DNA from: a virus
DNA: 20,009 bases
Reading direction: 5' to 3' (one strand)
IMG/VR virus record: IMGVR_UViG_3300025840_000356
Location: 1 to 20,009 of that record
The notes beneath the pieces are model-generated. The model saw only the letters and a program-made list of their open reading frames with translations, was not told the DNA's origin and did no database searches. Positions 1 to 5,653 of the stretch are shown piece by piece (the first letter of the stretch is position 1; each line of letters begins with the position of its first letter). The position numbers and the translations under genes were made by a program.

Positions 1-569
1 TCAGGGGCCGTTGGTTTCTTCAATCAGAAATTGTGGCAATCGACATGGGCATCGTGCGTTTTGCAGAAGTTCTTAGAAATGAACTTGCAATACGCTTTGC
101 GGCAGCATCCGAGGTAATAATCTATGGAGACCCTGCTGGTGACTTTAGAGCGCAGACTGATGAATCTACTCCCTTTCATATTCTGCGCGGTGCTGGCTTG
201 AGGGCGTTCCCCGCGCCTTCCAACTCTGTTGACCTTCGGCTTGAGGCTGTCTCTTCCCAGCTGACCAAGATGGTTGAGGGGAAGCCAGCACTTTTAATTG
301 ACAGGCGTTGCCCCCAGTTAATTAAGGGGTTTGAGGGCGGCTACGCATATAAGCGCATGGAAGTAAGTGGGGAAAGGTATGCTGATAAACCAGATAAGAA
401 TATGTTCTCGCATGTGCATGATGCCGCGCAGTATTTATTCTTAGGTGCTGGAGAGGGCCGAGCACTGATGAACTCACAGAAACCAGCGCGTCCTGTTATT
501 GCAAAACGTAACTTCGATGTGTTTAACAAAGGACCGAAGAAGAGGCAGAGCGTTTGGGCTAGGATGTAG
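1..569 (+). CDS. terL: Terminase large subunit, C-terminal part (5' partial)
   Basis: This is the C-terminal end of the DNA-packaging motor's large subunit. The reading frame is open from base 3 to the TAG at 567-569 with no stop, so the gene begins outside the window; the GTG at 33 is internal. Seen: a GDPAG motif at bases 126-140, an FEGGYAYK stretch in the last third, and HVHDAAQYL near the C-terminus with Asp at 420-422. Established: in terminase large subunits the C-terminal half is an RNase-H-fold endonuclease that cuts concatemers, and an Asp in an HDA-QY context near the end belongs to the conserved nuclease region. Exact catalytic assignments are not possible without alignment. The ATPase half with Walker motifs must lie upstream. 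The portal gene follows after one small gene, as expected for a packaging module. Confidence 0.9.
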   Translation, partial: RGRWFLQSEIVAIDMGIVRFAEVLRNELAIRFAAASEVIIYGDPAGDFRAQTDESTPFHILRGAGLRAFPAPSNSVDLRLEAVSSQLTKMVEGKPALLIDRRCPQLIKGFEGGYAYKRMEVSGERYADKPDKNMFSHVHDAAQYLFLGAGEGRALMNSQKPARPVIAKRNFDVFNKGPKKRQSVWARM

Positions 570-610
570 TTTGTGCATTGAGTTTTTTGCTCTTCTGTGT
601 TTACGAAGGA

Positions 611-620
611 AAAAAGGAGA
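611..620 (+). promoter_or_regulatory. Shine-Dalgarno fixing the start of the small gene at 626
   Basis: AAAAAGGAGA lies 5 bases before the ATG at 626. It is a much better initiation signal than anything before the in-frame TTG at 578, so the shorter product is preferred. Confidence 0.75.
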
Positions 621-625
621 TTGCT

Positions 626-850
626 ATGTGCCTTGGACCATCACCATCTGAAAAACGGGCTGCGGCTGCGCAGCGTGAAGCGGCTGACGTTGCAAAGCGT
701 GAGGAAGCTGAAAAGCGCGCTGGTCAGAAACGTGAAGACATTATGGAAGCCTTGGAGGCGTCTACTGTTCGCAGGGGAATGCGCGGTGGTATGGGGCGCC
801 GTTCTTTGTTTAGAGCAGGTGGCGGTGGATTTATGGGTAGGTTTGGATAA
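626..850 (+). CDS. Small Arg/Gly-rich hypothetical protein between terminase and portal
   Basis: This is a 74-residue protein of unassigned function. It begins Met-Cys-Leu-Gly-Pro, continues as a highly charged Ala/Glu/Lys/Arg-rich segment (about residues 8-45) that should form one long helix, and ends in a basic glycine-rich tail (RRGMRGGMGRR, then GGGG). There is no signal peptide or membrane segment. The ATG at 626 is chosen over an in-frame TTG at 578 because of the strong ribosome site at 611-620. Its stop overlaps the portal start (TAATG), so the two are probably translationally coupled. Small proteins starting Met-Cys and ending in Gly/Arg-rich tails are, from memory, common at this place in podoviruses of this type. 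A role in portal or packaging assembly is only a guess from position. Confidence 0.75.
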   Translation: MCLGPSPSEKRAAAAQREAADVAKREEAEKRAGQKREDIMEALEASTVRRGMRGGMGRRSLFRAGGGGFMGRFG

Positions 851-2379
851 TGCACGAAACGGCAAAGCACTATATTAAGTCATACCAGAGAGCAAAGGCT
901 CTTCGGGAAAACTGGGTTCCTCTTTTTGAGGAGTGTTATGAATATGCTTTGCCGCAGCGCGAATCATTTTACTATGAGGAAAGAGGCCAGCGCAGAGACG
1001 AGAAGATATTCGATGAAACTGCTGTTGTTGGCGTTCAAGAGTTTGCAAGCAGACTTCAATCTGGATTAGTGCCAAACTTTGCAAGGTGGGCTGATCTTAT
1101 GGCTGGTAGCGAAGTGCCGCCAGAGCAAAAAGAAGAAGTCGATAATGAGCTTGATGAAGTAACAGAATATGTTTTTGAGGTTCTACAGAACTCAAACTTT
1201 AGCCAAGAAGTACATGAGTCATTCATGGACTTGGCTGTCGGGACTGGTGTCTTGTGTGTCGAAGAGGGAGACGCACTTAACCCAGTAAACTTTTCTGCAA
1301 TCCCGCTCCCCCATGTTGTACTTGACACTGGTCCCGACGATAGGATTGATCACGTTTATCGTGAGCGCAAGAAGGTCAAGTTTGACCATCTTCCTATTAT
1401 GTATCCCAAGGGAAACTTTGATCCGAAGGTAACTTCGTTGATGGGGTCCGATAGAGAAACAACCGTTCTTGAAGTTGTTTGCAAGGACTATACCAAAAAA
1501 AATCAAGAGGCTTACTTGAGTTATGCAATCTGTATGACGACACAGACTTTGCTTTCTGAGAAAGAGATGTCTGGACTTGGGTCAAATCCTTTTGTTTGCT
1601 TTAGATGGTCAAAGTGTGCTGGTGAGGTTTATGGGCGTGGACCACTTATTAATGCACTGTCTGCAATTAAAACGACCAACCTTACCATCGAACTTATTCT
1701 TGAAAATGCTCAGATGGCAATCTCTGGCATCTATCAGATGGAGGATGATGGCGTAATCAACCCTGACACGATTCAATTGGTTCCCGGATCAATCATACCG
1801 AAAGCAATGGGCAGTCAGGGCTTGCAGCCACTACAGGCAGCGGGTCGCTTTGATGTAGCGCAGCTTGTTCTGAGTGACATGCGTTTGAATATTAAACGCG
1901 CACTTTACAATGATATGCTTGGTGATCCGAATAAAACGCCAGCAACTGCAACTGAGGTTGCTGAACGTATGGCAGACTTGTCTCGCCGTATTGGCTCTGC
2001 ATTTGGAAGATTACAGGCTGAACTCGTGCAGCCCGTACTTCAACGTGTAATATACATCTTAAAGAAGCAGGGCCGCATAGAAGTACCTACAGTAAACGGA
2101 CGGGAAGTTAAAGTCCGTTCTGTATCCCCATTAGCACAGGCACAGGCAAATCAGGATATATCCAGTGTTGCTAGGTTCTTGGAATTGGTTGGTGGTACGT
2201 TTGGACCTGAGATGTTGCAGCTTCTTATAGATGGAGAACAGACTGCAATTCACCTTGCTAAAAAATTTGGTGTGCCAGAGAGCTTGATTCGTGATGAAGA
2301 ACAGCGTAGACAAATAGCTGCAATAGCGCAGCAAATGGCGCAACAACAGCAAGGACAGATGGTTGCCGCAGAAGGTTAA
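850..2379 (+). CDS. Portal (head-to-tail connector) protein
   Basis: This 509-residue protein forms the dodecameric ring at the unique capsid vertex. DNA enters and leaves through it, and the terminase and tail tube dock on it. Its length is close to T7 gp8 (about 536). Seen: an N-terminal helical region with an aromatic YEYALPQRE stretch, a YGRGPLINAL motif near residue 261, an NDMLGDPNKTPATATEVAERM region around residues 355-375 typical of the podoviral head-tail connector family, and a Gln-rich C-terminus (QQMAQQQQGQ). The start ATG overlaps the preceding stop by one base. The last 17 bases overlap the next gene. Assignment rests on family motifs plus its place between terminase and scaffold; I am confident of the call. 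Confidence 0.93.
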   Translation: MHETAKHYIKSYQRAKALRENWVPLFEECYEYALPQRESFYYEERGQRRDEKIFDETAVVGVQEFASRLQSGLVPNFARWADLMAGSEVPPEQKEEVDNELDEVTEYVFEVLQNSNFSQEVHESFMDLAVGTGVLCVEEGDALNPVNFSAIPLPHVVLDTGPDDRIDHVYRERKKVKFDHLPIMYPKGNFDPKVTSLMGSDRETTVLEVVCKDYTKKNQEAYLSYAICMTTQTLLSEKEMSGLGSNPFVCFRWSKCAGEVYGRGPLINALSAIKTTNLTIELILENAQMAISGIYQMEDDGVINPDTIQLVPGSIIPKAMGSQGLQPLQAAGRFDVAQLVLSDMRLNIKRALYNDMLGDPNKTPATATEVAERMADLSRRIGSAFGRLQAELVQPVLQRVIYILKKQGRIEVPTVNGREVKVRSVSPLAQAQANQDISSVARFLELVGGTFGPEMLQLLIDGEQTAIHLAKKFGVPESLIRDEEQRRQIAAIAQQMAQQQQGQMVAAEG

Positions 2380-2623
2380 TATCGGAATAGATGGAATACA
2401 GCGCCCTTCCGATAGGGATGTGGAGATAAGCCACAACATTGCGCAAGTCTTTGAATCTCCTACTGGTAAGGCGGTTCTAAAGTATTTCCGTTCTATAACT
2501 ATCGAAATGGTTAATGGGCCTAATGTAACCACGGAAGAGCTTAGGCACATTGAGGGTCAGCGATATATTATCGGTCTGATCGAACAGCGCATAGCGCATT
2601 CACATAGGAGTAAAAACAAATGA
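2363..2623 (+). CDS. Bbp19-like small phage protein
   Basis: This 86-residue protein resembles the family named after Bbp19 of Bordetella phage BPP-1, which lies near the portal in many podoviruses. Seen: the pattern VFESPTGKAVLKYF, then TTEELRHIEGQRYIIGLIEQ, which fits the family signature of a (T/S)P-GK-(V/L)L motif followed by a LRH-EGQR motif. The function is not established to my knowledge; position suggests a head-assembly or connector role. The start is a TTG at 2363, inside the end of the portal gene, preceded by AAGGA at 2351-2355. There is no ATG in this frame until the middle of the protein, and a GTG at 2420 is the main alternative. It ends in an ATGA overlap with the scaffold gene. 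Confidence 0.8.
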   Translation: MPQKVNIGIDGIQRPSDRDVEISHNIAQVFESPTGKAVLKYFRSITIEMVNGPNVTTEELRHIEGQRYIIGLIEQRIAHSHRSKNK

Positions 2624-3360
2624 GTGAACAGCAAGCAGCAGTTCAAGCAGCAGAAGCAGATGGACGCGACTTTGTAACAGAAGCTGATGTGCAGCAAGCC
2701 TCAGCGCCAGAACGTCCTGAGTGGTTGCCTGAGAAATACAATACCCCAGAAGACTTGGCGAAAGCCTATAAAGAGCTTGAGTCTAAGCTAGGCGCTAAAG
2801 ACGAAGACATTCGCAATCAAATACTAGAAGAAATACAGGCAGAAGCATTTAGTGATCGGCCTGAGAAGGCTGGTGATTATCAACTGCCTGACATTGTAGA
2901 CGAGGAGCTTGCTGTTGATAGTGAGCTATTACAGTGGTGGTCGGAACATTCTTTTGAGAATGGGTATTCTCAAGAGGAGTTCCAGAAAGGTATTGAGATG
3001 TATGCTCAAGCTATTGCTGGATCACAGCCCGATATGGAAGCAGAAGCATCCAAGCTCGGCGATCAGGCTGAAAGCCGTATTGAGGCTGCGTCTTTGTTTG
3101 CCAATAAGTTTTTCCCAGAAGCAGCAATCCCTGCTATTGAGAGAATGTGTGAAAGCCATGAGGGGATCATAGCCCTTGAGACAATCATGGATGCAATGAA
3201 GGATGGTTCATTTGCTGGCAATACACAGCCTACAGCTGGACTCTCAGAGCAAGCACTTAGGGAGATGATGAATGACGAAAGATATTTCAACCCAGCCAAG
3301 CGCGACCCGTACTTCATTAAGCAAGTCGAAGAAGGCTTCCGACAACTCTACAGAGGTTAA
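2620..3360 (+). CDS. Capsid assembly scaffolding protein
   Basis: This 246-residue acidic, Glu/Ala/Gln-rich and mostly helical protein is predicted to guide procapsid assembly and then leave the head. Seen: a WLPEKYNTPEDLAKAYKELE segment near residues 35-55, found in scaffolds of T7-like phages, and a C-terminus with MNDERYFNPAKRDPYFIKQV followed by a GFRQLYRG end, typical of the coat-binding end in this family. Length is somewhat under T7 gp9 (about 307). The ATG at 2620 overlaps the previous stop (ATGA) and has TAGGAG at 2605-2610. The final 89 bases also encode the N-terminus of the next gene in another frame. Its place between portal and capsid supports the call. Confidence 0.88.
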   Translation: MSEQQAAVQAAEADGRDFVTEADVQQASAPERPEWLPEKYNTPEDLAKAYKELESKLGAKDEDIRNQILEEIQAEAFSDRPEKAGDYQLPDIVDEELAVDSELLQWWSEHSFENGYSQEEFQKGIEMYAQAIAGSQPDMEAEASKLGDQAESRIEAASLFANKFFPEAAIPAIERMCESHEGIIALETIMDAMKDGSFAGNTQPTAGLSEQALREMMNDERYFNPAKRDPYFIKQVEEGFRQLYRG

Positions 3361-3871
3361 GATTATTCAAAGGGGTGAGTATTATCTGACCCCTTTTACC
3401 TTGGCGCATGTGGATGAAGTTGTTGAGCATCTTTCCAAAGAGAACATACGCGAGCTAAAAATACTTGGTCACTTGGATGTTCGCCAAGCTATTGTTGAAA
3501 TGTATGAGTGCTCTGAGTGCTATATAGTCAGGCGGGAAGGTGAGATATTCTTAGCTGTAGCTGGCTTATGGTTTGGGGAAGACCAAGAGTTCCCGCAGAT
3601 GTTTGCAATGTTTTCTGATAAAATAAAGGATTGCTTTGTAGCCACAGCAAGAGGGTCAAGAATGCTTGTTGATTTCTTTGACAAGAGCCAGCCTATGATG
3701 ACTATGACTATTCTTGCTGATTATCAGTTTATTTTGGACTGGGCAGTCTGGCTGGGCTTTGATCCTGTAGGCGTTATTGACAGCACACCTCACAAGTATG
3801 TTGAATTTGTGCGTTGCAATCCAAACAAAAAAAATGTTTACGATGGCACATTACGGCCCGTAATGCACTGA
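3272..3871 (+). CDS. gp13-like / GNAT-fold internal virion-type protein
   Basis: This 199-residue protein resembles the family of T7 gp13 and its GNAT-like relatives. Seen: an ECSECYIVRREGEIFLAVAGLWF block (first strands), a hydrophobic centre, and a C-terminal FILDWAVWLGFDPVGVID segment like the -WL-(W)LGF- end of that family. No clear acetyl-CoA loop (Q/R-x-x-G-x-G/A) is evident, so enzyme activity is doubtful. The chosen ATG has AGGGAG at 3259-3264 with 7-base spacing, but it sits 89 bases inside the scaffold gene. The first 30 or so residues are Ser/Thr/Lys-rich and look unstructured, as might follow from sharing DNA with a conserved scaffold C-terminus. In T7, gp13 lies after the tail tube genes; here it lies between scaffold and capsid. 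Confidence 0.72.
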   Translation: MTKDISTQPSATRTSLSKSKKASDNSTEVKIIQRGEYYLTPFTLAHVDEVVEHLSKENIRELKILGHLDVRQAIVEMYECSECYIVRREGEIFLAVAGLWFGEDQEFPQMFAMFSDKIKDCFVATARGSRMLVDFFDKSQPMMTMTILADYQFILDWAVWLGFDPVGVIDSTPHKYVEFVRCNPNKKNVYDGTLRPVMH

Positions 3872-3950
3872 AAGGCCCGAAAGGACACCCTTGTTGATGT
3901 GGCGGAATGGACACCCGTAGGAACTGTAACTTCAAATCAGGAACTGAAAA
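3872..3950 (+). promoter_or_regulatory. Leader of the capsid gene with short direct repeats
   Basis: This 79-base non-coding gap is one of the longest in the window. It holds paired direct repeats: GGACACCC at 3883-3890 and 3909-3916, and AGGAACTG at 3919-3926 and 3939-3946. GGCCCG at 3855-3860 repeats at 3874-3879. The second AGGAACTG is also the likely ribosome site for the capsid ATG at 3951. No convincing sigma-70 promoter was seen. A regulatory role for the most highly expressed virion gene is inferred, not shown. Confidence 0.4.
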
Positions 3951-4760
3951 ATGGCTAATACTATCGATCAAGCCTTTATCAAGCAGTTTGAAACCGAAGT
4001 TCACATGGCGTATCAGCGTATGGGTTCTAAGCTACGGAATACCGTTCGTACTTCAAATGTGACAGGTTCAGTTGCTCGTTTCCAAGTAATTGGAAAAGGC
4101 ATAGCAAATACTAAATCCCGCAACGGTAATGTAACTCCAATGGAGTTGGCGCATACAAATGTTGAAGCTACTATGGCTGACTACTATGCACCTGAGTACA
4201 TTGACAAGCTGGACGAGTTGAAGATCAACATCAACGAGCGTCAAGCTGTTGCGCAATCCGCTGCTGCTGCTCTTGGTCGTAAGACTGACGAGATTCTTAC
4301 AACAGCAATGGATGCTGGTGCAAACTCATCACAAATCCACGACACTGGTTCTGCGCTTGAAAAAGCAGACTTGCTGTCTTTGTTTGAAACATTCGGTAAT
4401 GCTGACATCCCAGAAGACGGACAGCGTTATCTTGCAATGTCTCCAGCAGGATTTGCTGACTTGTTTGCAATCAATGAGTTCGCAAGCTCTGACTATGTTG
4501 GACCACAGAACCTGCCATACGCAGGTGGTATGACAATGAAAGAGTTCTTGGGCTTTAAAATCTTCTCTACATCGGCAGTCGCTGGTGGCAAAAACTTTGC
4601 TTACCATACAACTGCTGTTGGCCTTGGCATCAATGCTGATGTTCAAACTGAGGTCAACTACGTTGCAGAGAAAGTTTCACACCTTGCAACATCAATGATG
4701 TCCATGGGTGCTGTCGTTATTGATGACGATGGTGTCTATGAAGTCCTTGATAACAACTAA
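3951..4760 (+). CDS. Major capsid protein
   Basis: This 269-residue protein is the predicted HK97-fold shell subunit. Seen: MANTIDQAFIKQFETEVH at the N-terminus, followed by AYQRMGSKLRNTVR; a GNVTPMEL segment, then YYAPEYIDKLDELKIN (about residues 82-97). An Ala-rich helix QSAAAALGRKTDEILTTAMD follows (about residues 104-123), and the C-terminal part reads SHLATSMMSMGAVVIDDDGVYEV. These fit capsid proteins of marine podoviruses and related siphoviruses. It is shorter than T7 gp10A (345). No propeptide or frameshifted long form is evident. It follows the scaffold and gp13-like genes and is 11 bases ahead of a small capsid-linked gene. The codon pattern looks slightly richer in C-ending codons than the internal virion genes, as expected for strong expression; this was judged by eye only. 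Confidence 0.92.
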   Translation: MANTIDQAFIKQFETEVHMAYQRMGSKLRNTVRTSNVTGSVARFQVIGKGIANTKSRNGNVTPMELAHTNVEATMADYYAPEYIDKLDELKININERQAVAQSAAAALGRKTDEILTTAMDAGANSSQIHDTGSALEKADLLSLFETFGNADIPEDGQRYLAMSPAGFADLFAINEFASSDYVGPQNLPYAGGMTMKEFLGFKIFSTSAVAGGKNFAYHTTAVGLGINADVQTEVNYVAEKVSHLATSMMSMGAVVIDDDGVYEVLDNN

Positions 4761-4771
4761 GGAGATAGATC

Positions 4772-5035
4772 ATGGCTTATGCAGCAAGTGGACTAACTCG
4801 CGTTGGTGGTGATTCAAACGGAAGTCTGTGGATGTACACAACTACTGATCCAATCGCAGACATCAACACAACTGGTTATTTCAACAACGCAGCAGACATG
4901 CTGTCAGTTCGCGATCTAATCATTGTGCGTGACACGAATGTTCCAACCACTAACTTTTGCACCGTTCTTTCGAACACTGGAACTGTTGTAGACGTATCTG
5001 ATGGTACGGCTGTTGCAGAAACAGATGGTGACTAA
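4772..5035 (+). CDS. Small capsid-associated (head decoration-like) hypothetical protein
   Basis: This 87-residue Thr/Asp/Asn-rich, acidic protein is probably all-beta. Seen: a WMYTTTDPIADINTTGYFNN stretch (about residues 20-39), then a DMLSVRDLIIVRD strand pair. Proteins with this GYF-N-A-ML-V-D-I pattern follow the capsid gene in many marine phages and are usually annotated only as structural or hypothetical. A head decoration or fibre role is inferred from position. A strong ribosome site AAGGAGA lies just after the capsid stop, and the gene ends in a tandem TAATAA stop directly before a hairpin, consistent with it closing the head module. Confidence 0.7.
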   Translation: MAYAASGLTRVGGDSNGSLWMYTTTDPIADINTTGYFNNAADMLSVRDLIIVRDTNVPTTNFCTVLSNTGTVVDVSDGTAVAETDGD

Positions 5036-5036
5036 T

Positions 5037-5068
5037 AAAGGGATGGGGGCTTCGGCCCCCAAACTACT
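5037..5068 (+). promoter_or_regulatory. UUCG hairpin between head and tail genes (possible attenuator or SD-bringing structure)
   Basis: GGGGGC (5045-5050), TTCG (5051-5054) and GCCCCC (5055-5060) form a perfect six-pair GC stem with an extra-stable UUCG loop. No T-run follows (AAACTACT), so it is not a standard intrinsic terminator. T7 has its main terminator at the same place, after the capsid gene. AAAGGGA (5037-5043) is the only Shine-Dalgarno-like sequence before the ATG at 5069. It is too far away in linear sequence but about 10 bases away if the stem is folded out. Confidence 0.7.
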
Positions 5069-5653
5069 ATGCCTGATGTAGCAAACACACCGATAAAAAT
5101 ATGCTCTCGCGCATCTCTCTTGATTGGAGGTGACGCGATTCAGTCTTTTGAGGATGGCACTGCTGAAGCGACAGTAAGCTCTGCTATGTATGAAGACATG
5201 GCACGCTCTGCATTGACCAACTCTCGTTGGCGCTTTGCAACAGATCAGGCGATTTTAAACAGATTGGCTGATGCTCCAACTGGACGCTTTGATGCTGCGT
5301 ATCAGCTACCTTCTGAGTTTATTATGCTTTCTGGCGTTACTGTAGACGAGCGCCCTATCAAGTATGATCTTTATGGCAGCAAAGTTTTCTGTGATGCGGT
5401 AGCAACTGACACGGTTATTGCCGACTATGTATTTAGGGCTGATGAGTCTACTTGGCCTCCATATTTTGTAACGGCTGTTGAATATATGATGGCTGGTGTT
5501 CTGGCTGTATCTGTTGCTCGGGATGCAACCCTAGCCAGCTTGATGGATAACAAAGCCAACTTTCAAATGATCCAAGCTAGACGTTTACACTCACAACAAC
5601 AGACAACCCGCAAACTGGATACATCGAGGTTTATTGCTGAAAGGCGTAGTTAA
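5069..5653 (+). CDS. Tail tubular protein A (T7 gp11-like)
   Basis: This 194-residue protein matches T7 gp11 in length (196) and kind. It forms the ring that joins the portal to the tail nozzle. Seen: an N-terminal segment ICSRASLLIGGDAIQSFED, then AMYEDMARSALTNSRWRFA around residues 38-56, which is the hallmark Y---R---L---W-FA pattern, followed by AYQLPSEFIMLSGV in the middle and a charged helical end. The ATG at 5069 is the only good start, yet no ribosome site lies at normal distance; see the hairpin entry. The stop overlaps the next start as TAATG, coupling it to tail tubular protein B. Confidence 0.9.
   Translation: MPDVANTPIKICSRASLLIGGDAIQSFEDGTAEATVSSAMYEDMARSALTNSRWRFATDQAILNRLADAPTGRFDAAYQLPSEFIMLSGVTVDERPIKYDLYGSKVFCDAVATDTVIADYVFRADESTWPPYFVTAVEYMMAGVLAVSVARDATLASLMDNKANFQMIQARRLHSQQQTTRKLDTSRFIAERRS

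Noticed and set aside
597-878. Plus-strand open frame overlapping the small gene before the portal
   Set aside because: It covers the same DNA as the 626-850 gene in another frame, runs into the portal gene and has no ribosome site; the 626 frame has one.
2131-2550. 139-codon open frame on the minus strand
   Set aside because: It lies antisense to the portal and Bbp19-like genes, has no ribosome site and reads as Ser/Leu/Cys-rich shadow sequence.
3777-3805. TTGACA as a sigma-70 -35 box for the capsid gene
   Set aside because: The hexamer at 3777-3782 is exact, but the sequence 17 bases later (GTTGAA) matches only two of six -10 positions and lies inside a coding gene.
5045-5060. Calling the UUCG hairpin a standard intrinsic terminator
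   Set aside because: The stem is strong, but AAACTACT follows instead of a T-run, and the next start codon is only eight bases away.
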